Positions 1 through 10,772 of a stretch of DNA of 43,026 nucleotides are shown here, piece by piece. The notes under the pieces were generated by a model. That model did not search any database. It was given only the letters and a program-made list of their open reading frames with translations, and was not told the DNA's origin. Origin of the DNA: Parasitella parasitica (taxonomy: Eukaryota; Mucoromycota; Mucoromycetes; Mucorales; Mucoraceae); the NCBI GenBank assembly GCA_025201805.1, contig MU619281.1, positions 37,944-80,969 on the forward strand, given 5' to 3'. Position numbers and translations under genes: made by a program. Numbering within the stretch: the stretch's first letter is position 1; each line of letters begins with the position of its first letter.

Positions 1-1047
1 ATTATTATTTATATCTATAACATTATATTTTATCTCAATTGCACCCGCCTCTTCGATAGGAACTCATATCCTATAGTACGCGGCTCAATCAATAAACACA
101 ATTTAAAAAAAAAAAAAAAAAAATCATTGATTACGCATTATCCTCGATTTTGACCTCAAAAATGCAACTTTTTACTATGGCATATATTGGAAGAAAATGA
201 TCGTAAAAGATCATTCCTTGATCTGAAAGACTACAAATAGGCTCTGATTAAGCAGAATGTTGACTTTTCCCTGCTAATCTGTTTTTGAGGTTTTCTCAAC
301 ATAATTCCTTCCATAAGCGTACGGCAACTATGAAATGATACCAGCGTGTAGAGCGCCCAGAAATACAGCTATTACCATAGACTGACAGTTGTGGTATGCA
401 TAGTATCAAAAGATGATATCTTGCCTCAAAAAAGTAATTTTGTTTTCGAAATGTCCAAATGGAGTTTTTGAAAGAATCTTTCCTTCCTGATTTTGGACAT
501 GTTTAATCTCCGCTATCAAAGAAAAATGGTGTCTTTTTTGGAGAATGCATTATTTTTGAGAAGCCATGTCTTAACCAGTTCAAAAGAAAAACATTTGAAA
601 TTTAATTTATTTGAATAGTGCGCTTTTTGGCTTTCTAATGGAATCACTTGTATGTCTGTACCTAACCTGACGGTCTCACGCTCCAATTTTGAAAAATATT
701 TTTCCGAAAAAAGTCAGAAAAGTCGCTACCTTCATCTGATGTCAACTTAAAAAGTACAAAAGCTTGCTCTAAGCTATGCAAATATGTTATCAAAAGGTGC
801 CTTATAGTCTAATGCATTACTTTGAATTACTTATCTCTGTACTTTAAATCATTAAACATTGTTTTCTTACAGTTTTTGTCTTTTTTGTGACAATAACACG
901 CTGAAGTTCGCGTAGACCAAAAAAATCAGGCGCCCATATCACGATAATAGTAGATAGAAACATATAAGATTGGATCACAGTAATATTTTATATGAAAAGG
1001 AAATTATTTTTATACATTTATAGATTAAAAGTTAGTGACATTATCAT
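1..1047. other. Left-edge region without a recognised gene
   Basis: AT-rich sequence downstream of the Rax2-type gene. It holds a 17-18 base A run near 105-122 and several poly-A/T stretches. No frame shows a recognisable domain or convincing spliced coding sequence. Confidence 0.5.
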
Positions 1048-4000
1048 TTATGCTTGAACATAATTACTAGGGAATACGCCTGATAAAGGTCTATTTGTGC
1101 CGCTATCTTTATAGCCTAACCACCAAATGTCATCCGTTGTGTCTGTAACAACAATAGTATCACCTGCGTCTAGACTCAATTCGCCATATTCCTGCGCTTT
1201 AAATGGGTATTTTGCATGAAATAGTTTAGGATTGTTTTCGCTGATTGCTCCCGCATGGCTTGCCTTTGCTGAGGCAACCATGGCATCAAAAGATAAAATT
1301 CCGGCTGCTGCTGCTGCTGCACTAATAGGTAGAGGTTTGCCAATGGTAGTCGAAGGAAATACACCCAAGTCGCCTCCGTCATCGTGAGTGAAAATAGTTC
1401 TTGATGTTGTATTTGAAGGGCCTGCGACAGATCGGCTAGTTGCCAATGTAGCGGCAGCAGTGGTGGCGACGGGTGCTGTTGCAGCAATTGCCGATGCACC
1501 TAATGTTCCTGTGTTGAATATGCCAAAAGTATCAAACAGTCGGTTGCTAGGTGTCCAAGGTGGCATTGCGTTTGGTCCTTGAGCAGCTTTATGCTTTTTG
1601 AATAAGTATAAAAAGCCGGCTGCACTCATTGTAAACAGAATAGCAGTAGATATCGCAATCGAAATTAAAATAACTGCAGCAACTGACAAATATTCTATTA
1701 CGTGAAGATTTTCTTTTTTTTTAGTAAATACGAATGACTATAAAGATTGTGTTAACTTACTGTGAGCTTTTTTAATGCCATTGAAATCGGTAGTGTGTAT
1801 AACTTGGTAAATGATACCTGGGCGACCATTGAGCTGCGTAGTAAGTAAATATGGGCTCCATTTCGACCCGTCGTATAATGCTGCACTAGCATTGCCGAAA
1901 CTGTTTACGTTTAGGTGGCCAACAGCTAACAGCATATTTTTTGTATCGGCGGGAAATCTTTCTTCTGTAGAACTCTTTACGGGCACCAAGAGTAACCGGC
2001 TTATGTTAGTTCCCGGGCCCAAGTTTGCAGCCAGTGATGTAAATTTGCCTTCATTCACAGAGCCCACAAAGTAATCTGAGGAACTAATGGTATTTTCAAG
2101 GCTTGCTTAGTATTCTTGCATTACTTTATACAAGTGGAGGTTTTTCCGTTTTACCTTGTGCCCGCAATCAAGATTTCAGATCCCATCGCATTCACAGCAG
2201 TTGTTGGTATTCCGGGTAGTTGATCTGTGAGTGATTGAGAGGTCCAGAGCGTATCTATGCCTGACAAAGTAGCAAGGCTTGCAAAGTTACTCTGTACCTG
2301 CAAATTACCTACAACTGTCACTTTTTGTACATCTTGGCCAGGATAAGTTATAATATCGTTAATAGTGCCTGCTAGTCCTAGCGCCATATTATTCCACTGT
2401 CGAATGTTTGGATCCATAATACAGATGGCAACACAATCGAAAAAGCCAACCCGAGTGAATTGCCCTCCAATCATGATTCGTTTACCATCAGGGTGTATTT
2501 TAATAGTATTCACAACTCCAGGATTTCCGTTGGGATCTAAAATATTCATATAAGAAAAAAGAAACAAACGATAAGCGTAGTGCAGTGTAGTGTATTATTA
2601 CCTAATGGGCCGCTAACAGTTATTAGTCTGTTATTGTCAGCTAAATTATACATGGCTAAACTTGCAGAACGGCTCTTCATAGATGGAAATTGGCCGCCAA
2701 CGAAAAGCTTGTTTTCAAACGCGGCTAATGTGTTTACTTTGCCGTTAAACACATCAATCAAAGTCCAGGCTGTATTATTATACATATAAACGGTGGTATT
2801 ATTATTGCTGTAAGCTGCAATTATTGTCACCGGCGTGAATGGTCGAGTTTGATTGTTCATCCAAGTAACACCAGCTGTTATGATCGACGATTGATTTAGT
2901 ACGACAGACGATGCTGTCAGGTTACTTGATGTCACGAGATCGGCACGATATGTCTGTGCTCCAAGTAATGTACCAGCAAAATATCTTTGCTCCTTAACTA
3001 CATCAGCAGCAATATTGCCAACAATTAATGACTCACGCTCGATCCATGATTGCTTGTTGATGCCCCATAAGGCATTGCCTATCGAGAGTCTTGGGTCAGG
3101 TGTGAGTTTATGCCTGAATGATCCGGATACTGTTAAAGTGTCATTGTTTGTTGACAAGATTAGGTTGTCGACAGGGCCATCTACTCCCTAAAAAAAAAGG
3201 CAAGAAAAAATAAACAACTCGTGTCGATCTTCTGTATGAATTTATTCTATTTACGTTTCCTAAACTTTTCCATGTCTTTTGTACAGTGTCAAATAGTGCA
3301 AAATTTGATATATTTGCATTTCCCGCAGAAATTGTCGAATTAAACTCGCCTCCTACATATAAAGCTAATTCGAACATGCATAAGTTTTCTGTTTGAAATA
3401 TTTGTTCCACAGTTTTATCAAAACTTACTTGCTGCGTGCAAGATTAATTTTGACACTTTTCCATTGAGCCCTGATATTGATTCATTGTCGAGTGGGATTA
3501 ACTGGCCTAGAGGCTTGTTGTAAGATACGATATTTTGAAATCCAGTGCTTCCTGCATTTGCTGGAGAATTGAATTGGCCACCAATATACAGTAAATCACC
3601 ATCCGATGTGTCTATTGAATATACTGTAGATCCTAGAGACAGTTGTTCTAATGTAATGCGACGAATTTAGCTTCGACTATTTTTTAAGACGCCGCCGCAA
3701 ACCTTACGATTCAATGGTTTCCATGATATTGCAGTGCCGTTTGATGCATTGTTCAGAGAAGGAGTATATTCCAAAATACTAACAAGTGGAGGAGCTGTTA
3801 CGTTTCTAACAAATTCTATTGTATCAGCCATGATGCTAACATCATCTCCATCTGGTTTTGTGGCGTTTGTAGCTGGTTTGAGGGTAATCGAGGGTCTAAA
3901 TGTTGATGATACGGGAGAAATGAATCCACTGTAAAGCAGAGTACGACGGTCTGAAAACGTATTTTGATTGGATACAATGGTGGTTACAACACCAGGTGAT

Positions 4001-5561
4001 AACTGTAGTTGATATTCCACTTGAGTTCTTTGGAAGCAATTTGAACTACCAACACATCCAGGTGTAGTTGCATAAATGTCATACTGTCCTTGTGCAGGGA
4101 TATTTCTATAAATAAACAGCAGCAGATTAGGGGACCCAATTGTCTTTTGCACAGAATGCAAAAACTTACGGTTCATAAACAAGAGCTAGGTTTGATGTCG
4201 CAAGTTCGGAAAAGGGCATATTCGCCTCTAATACAGTTTGGTAATATCCATATACATAAACATCTTGCCAGTTTCCTGTAATTGTTGTTTGTGTAGATGA
4301 TGCAGAAGGGTTACATCGCGGGTCATTATTTGTATTCAGATGAGGGTTTACAGATATATCTAATAAAGGTGGATACATAAATGTAAGGTCAACACCATTT
4401 ACCATTTTGCTTATGCCATACGGAAATACCTGATTGAAACACTTGAACATATCCTAATCCACCACCATCGCCATACCAGCTGTTGATATTGATTCGAATT
4501 CCACTTGATTTCATTGAGCCCACTACAGTAAAGTCCTGAAATGTGTCATTTGATAAAATGCAATTAGTGGAGCATTGTACAACTTGCTGACTGACTGGAT
4601 CAACAAAAGACAGATTAAAATATTCGTTTGAGCCTAAAGCGAGGATATTGAACGAAATAGTGCCTCTGTCTGTATGTGTGTTTGATAATCTAAATACAGT
4701 TGGCTCGATGGGATTGATAAAGTTCGCATCCCAGTATCCAGGGACACTATCTTGCAGATACCATGGATTGCCTTCTGATTCCGGAGATGGTTTAGCTGGA
4801 CAGACAATATTATTTGGATCGTTAAAAGAACCAGATAAAGCACCATTTCCTGAAGATATGGACTATCAACAACAAATCACACACACACACACACAAAAAC
4901 AAGAGAGATTTTAGTAAGGAGTAAAGTGTTTTTAGTAGAGTATGCTTACAGTAGGCGAGCTCAGTGGTACAAGCTGGCTTGTATTTGAATTAAAGAACTG
5001 TCCATCGCTCGTAGCATCAAATCGACCACCAAACAAGATGGTACTATACTTTTTGTTTTTGGTAATTGTATAAACGGGACCATTAAAGCCTTTCCAAGGA
5101 ACTTGGACCCATTGGTTGTTCGTAGTGTCCCACTGTATCGCATTTCCAGTAAAATTGCCGCCAACATATACGACATTGTCTATTTCGTCACAATATAAGC
5201 TATATACCGATCCATTTAATCCCTGCGCGAGTGGTTGAAATTGATTTGATTGTGTGTTGTATTTCACAATATGATTAAATAGTGTTTCATTGACAGTTTT
5301 AAAGTAGCCACCCAGGTAAATGTCGTTTTCAATTGAGCAGTAAGCTGTTATATTGCCGCTAAATGTTGCTATCTTCTCGAAGACGTCGTCTTTCTGCTGT
5401 ATCAAGTTTGTACTGTCTATTGATTCGAACTGATTGTTACTTTTGACGTTGGAAATGCCAGCATAGTTTCCAGCGAAACCCAGCTGTCCGATTTCATCTA
5501 TATCTATACATTTAACAAATTCGAGTAATAGTAGACTTAGAAAGACTACTGTAAACCACAT
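1048..5561 (-). CDS. RAX2: Rax2-type polarity landmark membrane protein with C-terminal SH3 domain
   Basis: Likely marks cell ends for polarised growth, as Rax2 does in yeasts with Rax1. Ten exons: 4950-5561, 4430-4862, 4170-4359, 3708-4105, 3429-3647, 3255-3364, 2602-3187, 2155-2536, 1761-2083, 1048-1694. They join in frame to about 1299 residues; yeast Rax2 has about 1220. The protein starts with a signal peptide (MWFTVVFLSLLLLEFVKC). A long, Asn-glycosylation-rich ectodomain carries repeated blades of the form (Y/F/L/M)(V/I/F)GG(N/Q/E/R)F. One transmembrane helix follows at about residues 1088-1110 with KKH after it, then a Ser/Thr/Ala-rich cytoplasmic tail. The last ~57 residues are an SH3 domain (FHAKYPFKAQEYGELSL, DDIWWLGY, GVFPSNYV). 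The SH3 ending is not part of the yeast protein as I know it. The acceptors at 2083 and 3364 were chosen over closer alternatives by branch-point spacing. The promoter is shared with the RhoGAP gene. Confidence 0.88.
4878..4895. repeat. (CA)9 microsatellite in Rax2 intron 1
   Basis: A perfect CA dinucleotide run on the plus strand, read as TG on the transcribed strand inside the first intron (4863-4949) of the Rax2-type gene. Confidence 0.95.
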
Positions 5562-5881
5562 CGTTCAAACTTGATTAAATAATTAATTCTAATATATTAT
5601 TTTATATACACCAAGAAAAGTAATGACAAAAAAAAAGAAGGGAAGAAGGGAAACAAGCAAATGAAAACAAATTTAAATGCGTAACATTAATCCCTCATTC
5701 TGCTCCTTTATTGATTCGATTTAAGGTCCCAGCCTTCAAGGGGAATCGGATCCACCAATGTTACACGCTTTTCTACTACTGATGCTGCTGCTGTTGTTGT
5801 TTTACGTCACGTTACATTTTCAAGTATACGAACAGTTCACTCTCTTTCCTATTTTTGCAAGTATTCATTTTAAACAATAAG
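5562..5881. promoter_or_regulatory. Bidirectional promoter between Rax2 and RhoGAP
   Basis: This 320 bp gap separates the divergent start codons at 5561 (minus) and 5882 (plus). It must hold both promoters. It contains purine-rich runs and a short Gln-codon-like CTG/TTG repeat near 5780-5800. No clear TATA octamer was found. Confidence 0.6.
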
Positions 5882-8334
5882 ATGGCTCAATATCTTTTGG
5901 CCCAGTGGGACTACACAGCCGAAGGGAACTTTGAGCTCTCTTTTAAAGAAGGAGACAAAATAAAATTACTAGAAAAGCACAACGATGATTGGTATTACAC
6001 TGTTTTTTCAACATTTGTCCAAATCTAATCAAACTGATACATTTTCCTTACATAGGTGGGAAGGTATATATATATTTGACTGTTTGTGTATATGACTCAT
6101 GTATTGGCATTGCTGTAGGCGAATTGAATGATGAAATAGGCTTTTTCCCTGCAAATAGAACCAAACCCTATTCAGAAGAGCAGCATGTTACAGGTAATAG
6201 TAATAATCAAACAGTGAATACTTTAATTAATTTGTATAAGTAGATTTAGTAAAAGTAACATTAGATGTCAATAATACAATAGATATTTTTAAATTCATTG
6301 TTCGAAAAATAGAGATCCACCACTGCTTTGTCTACTTCCTCAACAACTCTCATCAACAACTCCGCAGACCACAATAACAACAATGCTCTTCCACCCGTTG
6401 TAGCAGGATCAAATACCTCTGCGTCCCATAGCAACCCATATTTTCAAACTACTAGCAAGCTAGGGAATGACAAGGGAATTATATCTACACCTGCTAATCC
6501 TCGTGTTTTGAGTCAAGATATTTTGATAGATACATCCACGGAAAATGAAAGTTTGCCGTTAGAATGGAGCCACTCTCAAAGTATGGTATATTGTGTACAC
6601 GAGCAGATAAGTAAATGAGATGATAATTTTTCAGAAATTTATGTAGATGAAGCAAGCGTTACCTTCTTTTTTAATGAAACGACCGGTGAACCTCAGCGGG
6701 AGAGGCCATCTAACAAACCCACTGTAGTTGATAATACACCACCTGATATTTCGCCTTCTGCTGCAAAAAGAAAAGAGAATAGTGATATAAATGGATTGTT
6801 GTACGATATTCAGAGACTGGTAAAAATGAGGCATAAGTAGATGCTCCAGCGGATACAGTACTCTTGCAGATATCTAAATGCACATTTAGAATTTAGAAGC
6901 TTTACATCCCAATTGGATCCGAATCCAGAACAGCATCCAAATAAAAGTGATATCAGCAGAAGGAGAAATAGAACTGCCTTGGAAGGATTACTATGGCGTA
7001 CTGACAAATGGGTTTCTGCTTGTGTATAAAGAAGGCTTGATCAACAGAATAGGAAGGGTAATTTTTATGCAATCCCGCAATAAAAGGGATATATTGTCGT
7101 AACGATACTCACGTATGATTTGCGCCTTTGATATAGAGACCTTCTTCAATGAAACCTGTACCTGCATATTTCACTATCGATTTGAAATCTTCTGAAATCG
7201 CCCCAGCCAGCAAAACGGATACCCGGAAAAAGCATACTTTCATCATACAGTTGGCTCAACATAAAGTCTTTGTCAATGTCAGTAGTGAATCGCTCTATGC
7301 GGAATGGCTAGATGCAATTATGCGAGAACTGATAAGTGTCAAAGAGAATATAGAGCAACAAGACGCAGATCTAGTGCAACTATTAGCCTCGATACCTCTT
7401 TATGCAAAATTGGAGCTGCACAATGCTGAAGGTGTGGATGACTTGAGATCTGCAAAGACGTTGACAAGATGGTTTTCACGGTCAAATCGAAATAGCGTCC
7501 AAAGGTCTCAAACACTCCCAGTCAGCAGCATCACGACTAGCATAGCTACACCAGGTAATATATAGACATATGCAGCCCCACATGTATGCATAGCGAAACT
7601 AATTATTTAATCGTTGTAGGGAGCGAACTCTTTGGTGGCTTTTTAAAACTTGAAGAACAGGGCAATATTCCACAAGTGATTCGCCTTTGTACAGAGCAAG
7701 TAGACAAACGTGGGTTGGATGTCGTGGGCATTTATCGGCTTTCGGGCCAAACAACCAGAATACAGAAGTACAAAGCGCAATTCAATTCAGGTATTGTAGA
7801 TACAAAACACAAAACAAAGAAAGGTCTACTGACGATTCTTTTTTTGTTGTACATGAAAATTTCACAGATCCCGAGCAAGTCGACTTTGAACAAGAACAGG
7901 ATATCAATGTGATAACTGGCTTACTAAAGCTTTATTTCCGTGAATTGAAAAATCCACTACTCACTTTTGAATATTATGATCGTTTCATCGAAGCAGCCAA
8001 GCTACAAGACTACGATGAACGCATGTTTAGGTTGAAATCTATTATTCAAGTCTTACCGGTTGTCAATTACAAGGTACTTCAATACTTAGCGCGCCATTTG
8101 GAGCGAGTCCAAAATAATAGCCATATCAACAAAATGGAAGCTTCCAATCTTGCGTTGATTTTCTCTATTGGATTGCTGCGGCCCAAAAACGATGATTTAT
8201 CTGCTTCAATCATGCACAATGATCTTTTGAGTAAAGTGATTGAAGCCATTATCACAAACGTGGATTGGTTTTTTGATAGCGATATAGACGATGATGGTAG
8301 CAGCGTTAATAACAATAGTAGTCTTGTGTTGTGA
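5882..8334 (+). CDS. SH3-WW-PH-RhoGAP Rho-family GTPase-activating protein
   Basis: Predicted to switch off a Rho/Cdc42/Rac GTPase during polarised growth. Nine exons: 5882-5991, 6056-6063, 6119-6213, 6313-6580, 6635-6819, 6890-7057, 7137-7554, 7620-7790, 7868-8334, joining to 629 residues. Domains in order: SH3 (about 1-57, ending GFFPANRT), WW (about 150-185, LPLEW ... FFFNETTGE), PH (about 225-350, with WKDYYGVLTNGFLLVYKE), and RhoGAP (about 420-620). The arginine finger is visible as Arg457 in VGIYRLSG, and KLYFRELKNPLL is the usual RhoGAP core. The order matches the animal ARHGAP12/15/27 group. Exon 2 is only 8 nt and is needed to complete the SH3 Trp-Trp-Glu-Gly. The second WW tryptophan is replaced by Arg. 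The exon 3 donor (6214) is the least certain join. Confidence 0.88.
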
Positions 8335-9163
8335 TAATAATAAAGGCTCTATACATCGTGTGTAAAATCTACTTGGGATCATTATCTTTTGACGTAGTAG
8401 TAGCCAACACAGCTTCTTCGATGTCTGTTTCTCATTGCACCATTTATATGGAAATGCCAGATACCTTTACGGAAAGCCACGTGCAAGTCTAATGCCATAT
8501 CTTGCAACATAAGCAACACCAAGCAAGGTAATAATAACAGACGCATATAAATCGATCAAGAGATATAACAGCTGCTTCCAAAAAACAGAAAAGCAGTTGG
8601 TTCGTGGTGAGAATAGTGTTATGAAATGATATACAGAAATAAGTGAGCTAGCAGATTAGGCTTCGCCCAGCGATTTTGAGATCCCCGCCTCCGCTGGAGC
8701 ATTTGTGGCGAGGTCATTTCCCTTCTCTTCCCCCCCCCCCAGATGTGTAATCAGAGTCAAATTTGAGGTTGATGAACATATCCTTTCAACCTTCTCATGA
8801 TACTGTATTGCCAAAACATTCGGATTACAGTTAACGTATTTTTCTATAGTAAACAATACATTAGGATAAAATACTTTGTGAGGTAGAAACCAGTGCTTTT
8901 TGAATTTCATTATTGGATTTCACTCGTCAAACCAACATTCCAGTACAGTAAAAAGATCATCTGTTTTCAGTTTTTTGATTTAGTTATTCTGCAGGTCACA
9001 AACATAAATATAATAAATTAAAGAGTATAGTCAATCAGATACATGTGAAAGGAGAGATATTATTGTGATGCTAGTAGGGACGGGTCAGCCGTGGGCCCCA
9101 GTTTTGGTTGCATTGTTGTGTTATTAGTTAATATTGTTTGGTGTCGTTTTTTGCTATTTCCAT
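8335..9163. other. Intergenic region with a C11 run
   Basis: Lies between the RhoGAP stop and the bHLH stop, so it holds two 3' untranslated regions. It has a run of 11 C (8730-8740). A minus-strand 84-codon open frame (8656-8910) spans that run but shows no domain. I see no gene here. Confidence 0.5.
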
Positions 9164-10107
9164 TCATCGTTTTAATGAATTTAATTCATTGATTAAATCT
9201 GCCTTTTCTTTTTCCATGATACTATCTCTTTGTTGTAATATGCGGATATATTCCAGTGCTAAAGCGAAAAACGACCTGAACAAATTGCTGACACGCAAGA
9301 AAATTGGACTATAAACTTACTTTTACTAAGAATCTCCCACTTGCTGGTCTTTAGACTTTTATCCACCGGTAGCAGATCTCTTAGATCGTCAAAGAGATCC
9401 TTCATCTCCTTTCTTCTTTTTCTCTCTGCCAATTTATGGCTTATTCGAAGCTCTGGGGATCTGCTATAAGGCGTCTCACTGCCTCTCCTAGAAACAGTTT
9501 GTCTTTCATCCTCGAACGCTGCTGTCATGGCCATATCATCTTCTATGCCTGAGCTAGATATAGAATTGTGTCTACTGTTGACTCCAGCTACTGAGGTAGA
9601 TGAGCTTATGCCAGTAGACTGGCGACGATGATCCTCTAACATCATATGCATCTGCTCAAACTGATGTTTGGCAGAAGGAAGAGGCCTTGACGATGTTGTG
9701 GTATTTGTTAAATGTGTGATTGATGGTAATGATTCTCTTCTCCAAGGCGATGCTGCTGTGGATGTAGGCGGGGTTGGAAGTGGTAATGAAGGAAGGTGTT
9801 CAGGCGTGGTTACCATGGAAGACCTTCTAGATGAAGGAGAGGATGGCGGAGAAGAAGAGTTGAGTGATAACAGCGAATGATTGAGACGGAAAATAGAAGA
9901 AGAGTGCAGCGCTGGGTCGGTCAGAGAGCCTCTGCGTGAATTTGAAGGGCTTGAATGTGCACTGTCTGAAAACCCAGAGGGGTGGCGAAAAGAAGAGATG
10001 GGATACAATGTCCTGTTGGCTGTTGGATCAATAAACGAGGGTCGTCTTTCCTGCTGCTGATGATGATGGTATGGAGAGCTATTCATGTAGTGATCAGTCA
10101 TTTCCAT
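9164..10107 (-). CDS. bHLH transcription factor
   Basis: A DNA-binding regulator expected in the nucleus. Two exons, 9321-10107 and 9164-9258, with a 62-nt intron, give 293 residues. Residues 1-210 are low-complexity: a short His/Gln stretch, then Ser/Pro-rich sequence. The bHLH spans about 217-276: basic region [16 protein letters not shown], helix 1 [10 protein letters not shown], loop [11 protein letters not shown], helix 2 split by the intron and continuing [11 protein letters not shown]. His, Glu and Arg-Arg stand at the usual E-box contact positions; the final Arg fits CACGTG-type (group B) binders. A Glu/Lys-rich extension to the stop may prolong the second helix as a short coiled coil. 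The intron splits helix 2, so an unspliced reading ends in unrelated residues. Target genes are unknown. Confidence 0.88.
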
Positions 10108-10772
10108 TTAGAAATTTGAAAGAAAAGAGAACAAAGAGAGAGGAAGAAGTGCTTTGAGCAAGGAAGGGAGATGGGAGGGGGTGCGGTGGCAGCAACTCCG
10201 CTTTGATCGTCGCTTCTGTAAATATATATTGCGCATGCTTCTCAAACAGATTTGCCAGTTGAGTGATATTGCCACATGGCTTCTTTCTTTTTGCATACGT
10301 TTATTTGGTAATAAACGCCATGATGCTTTGGGTATTTGAAATACTAACAGGGTAATAAATATAATTTGTCAAATACGTTATATACATCTTTTTTATTTGT
10401 CTCCTATAAAATTTCGCCTGTGAAACTGCGCAATAGTAAATGTGTGTGAATGTGAGCAGTTGAACAAGCAAAACGTTGTCCAATCAAGTATGTTAATGCA
10501 ATTTAAGATTGGTACCTGAAAACCTTGTGAGTATTATAAATACCCATCTCTCGCTTTCACCGAGACCTAGTGTATGTACGCTCAAGTTTTCTACGTATGT
10601 TTCACGGTTCGTATGCATGTATACATAGGAATTAATATAATCACGTTATTTCGATTATGCTTCATTTATCTCCCAGTAAATGATTTGTGCATACGTAATT
10701 TTCATGCATATAGTAAAAACCAATCTATATTTATTTCGCATGCTGCGTTTGGTCCATCGTTAACTTTGTTGG
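10108..10772. other. Intergenic region upstream of bHLH gene, with TATAAATA
   Basis: Holds the bHLH promoter and the 3' flank of the BRAT1-like gene. A TATAAATA octamer at 10535-10542 points rightwards, 32 bp before a 73-codon plus-strand frame (10574-10795) with no recognisable domain. That frame runs into the antisense of the BRAT1-like last codons. Confidence 0.45.

Noticed and set aside
3365-3428. A 40-nt intron in the Rax2 gene (acceptor near 3389)
   Set aside because: It is shorter than any other intron here and puts extra residues inside a repeat blade. The later acceptor gives 64 nt and the expected spacing before YVGGEF.
8656-8910. 84-codon minus-strand frame across the C11 run
   Set aside because: No domain, low-complexity Gly/Glu stretch created by the homopolymer, and no splice partners.
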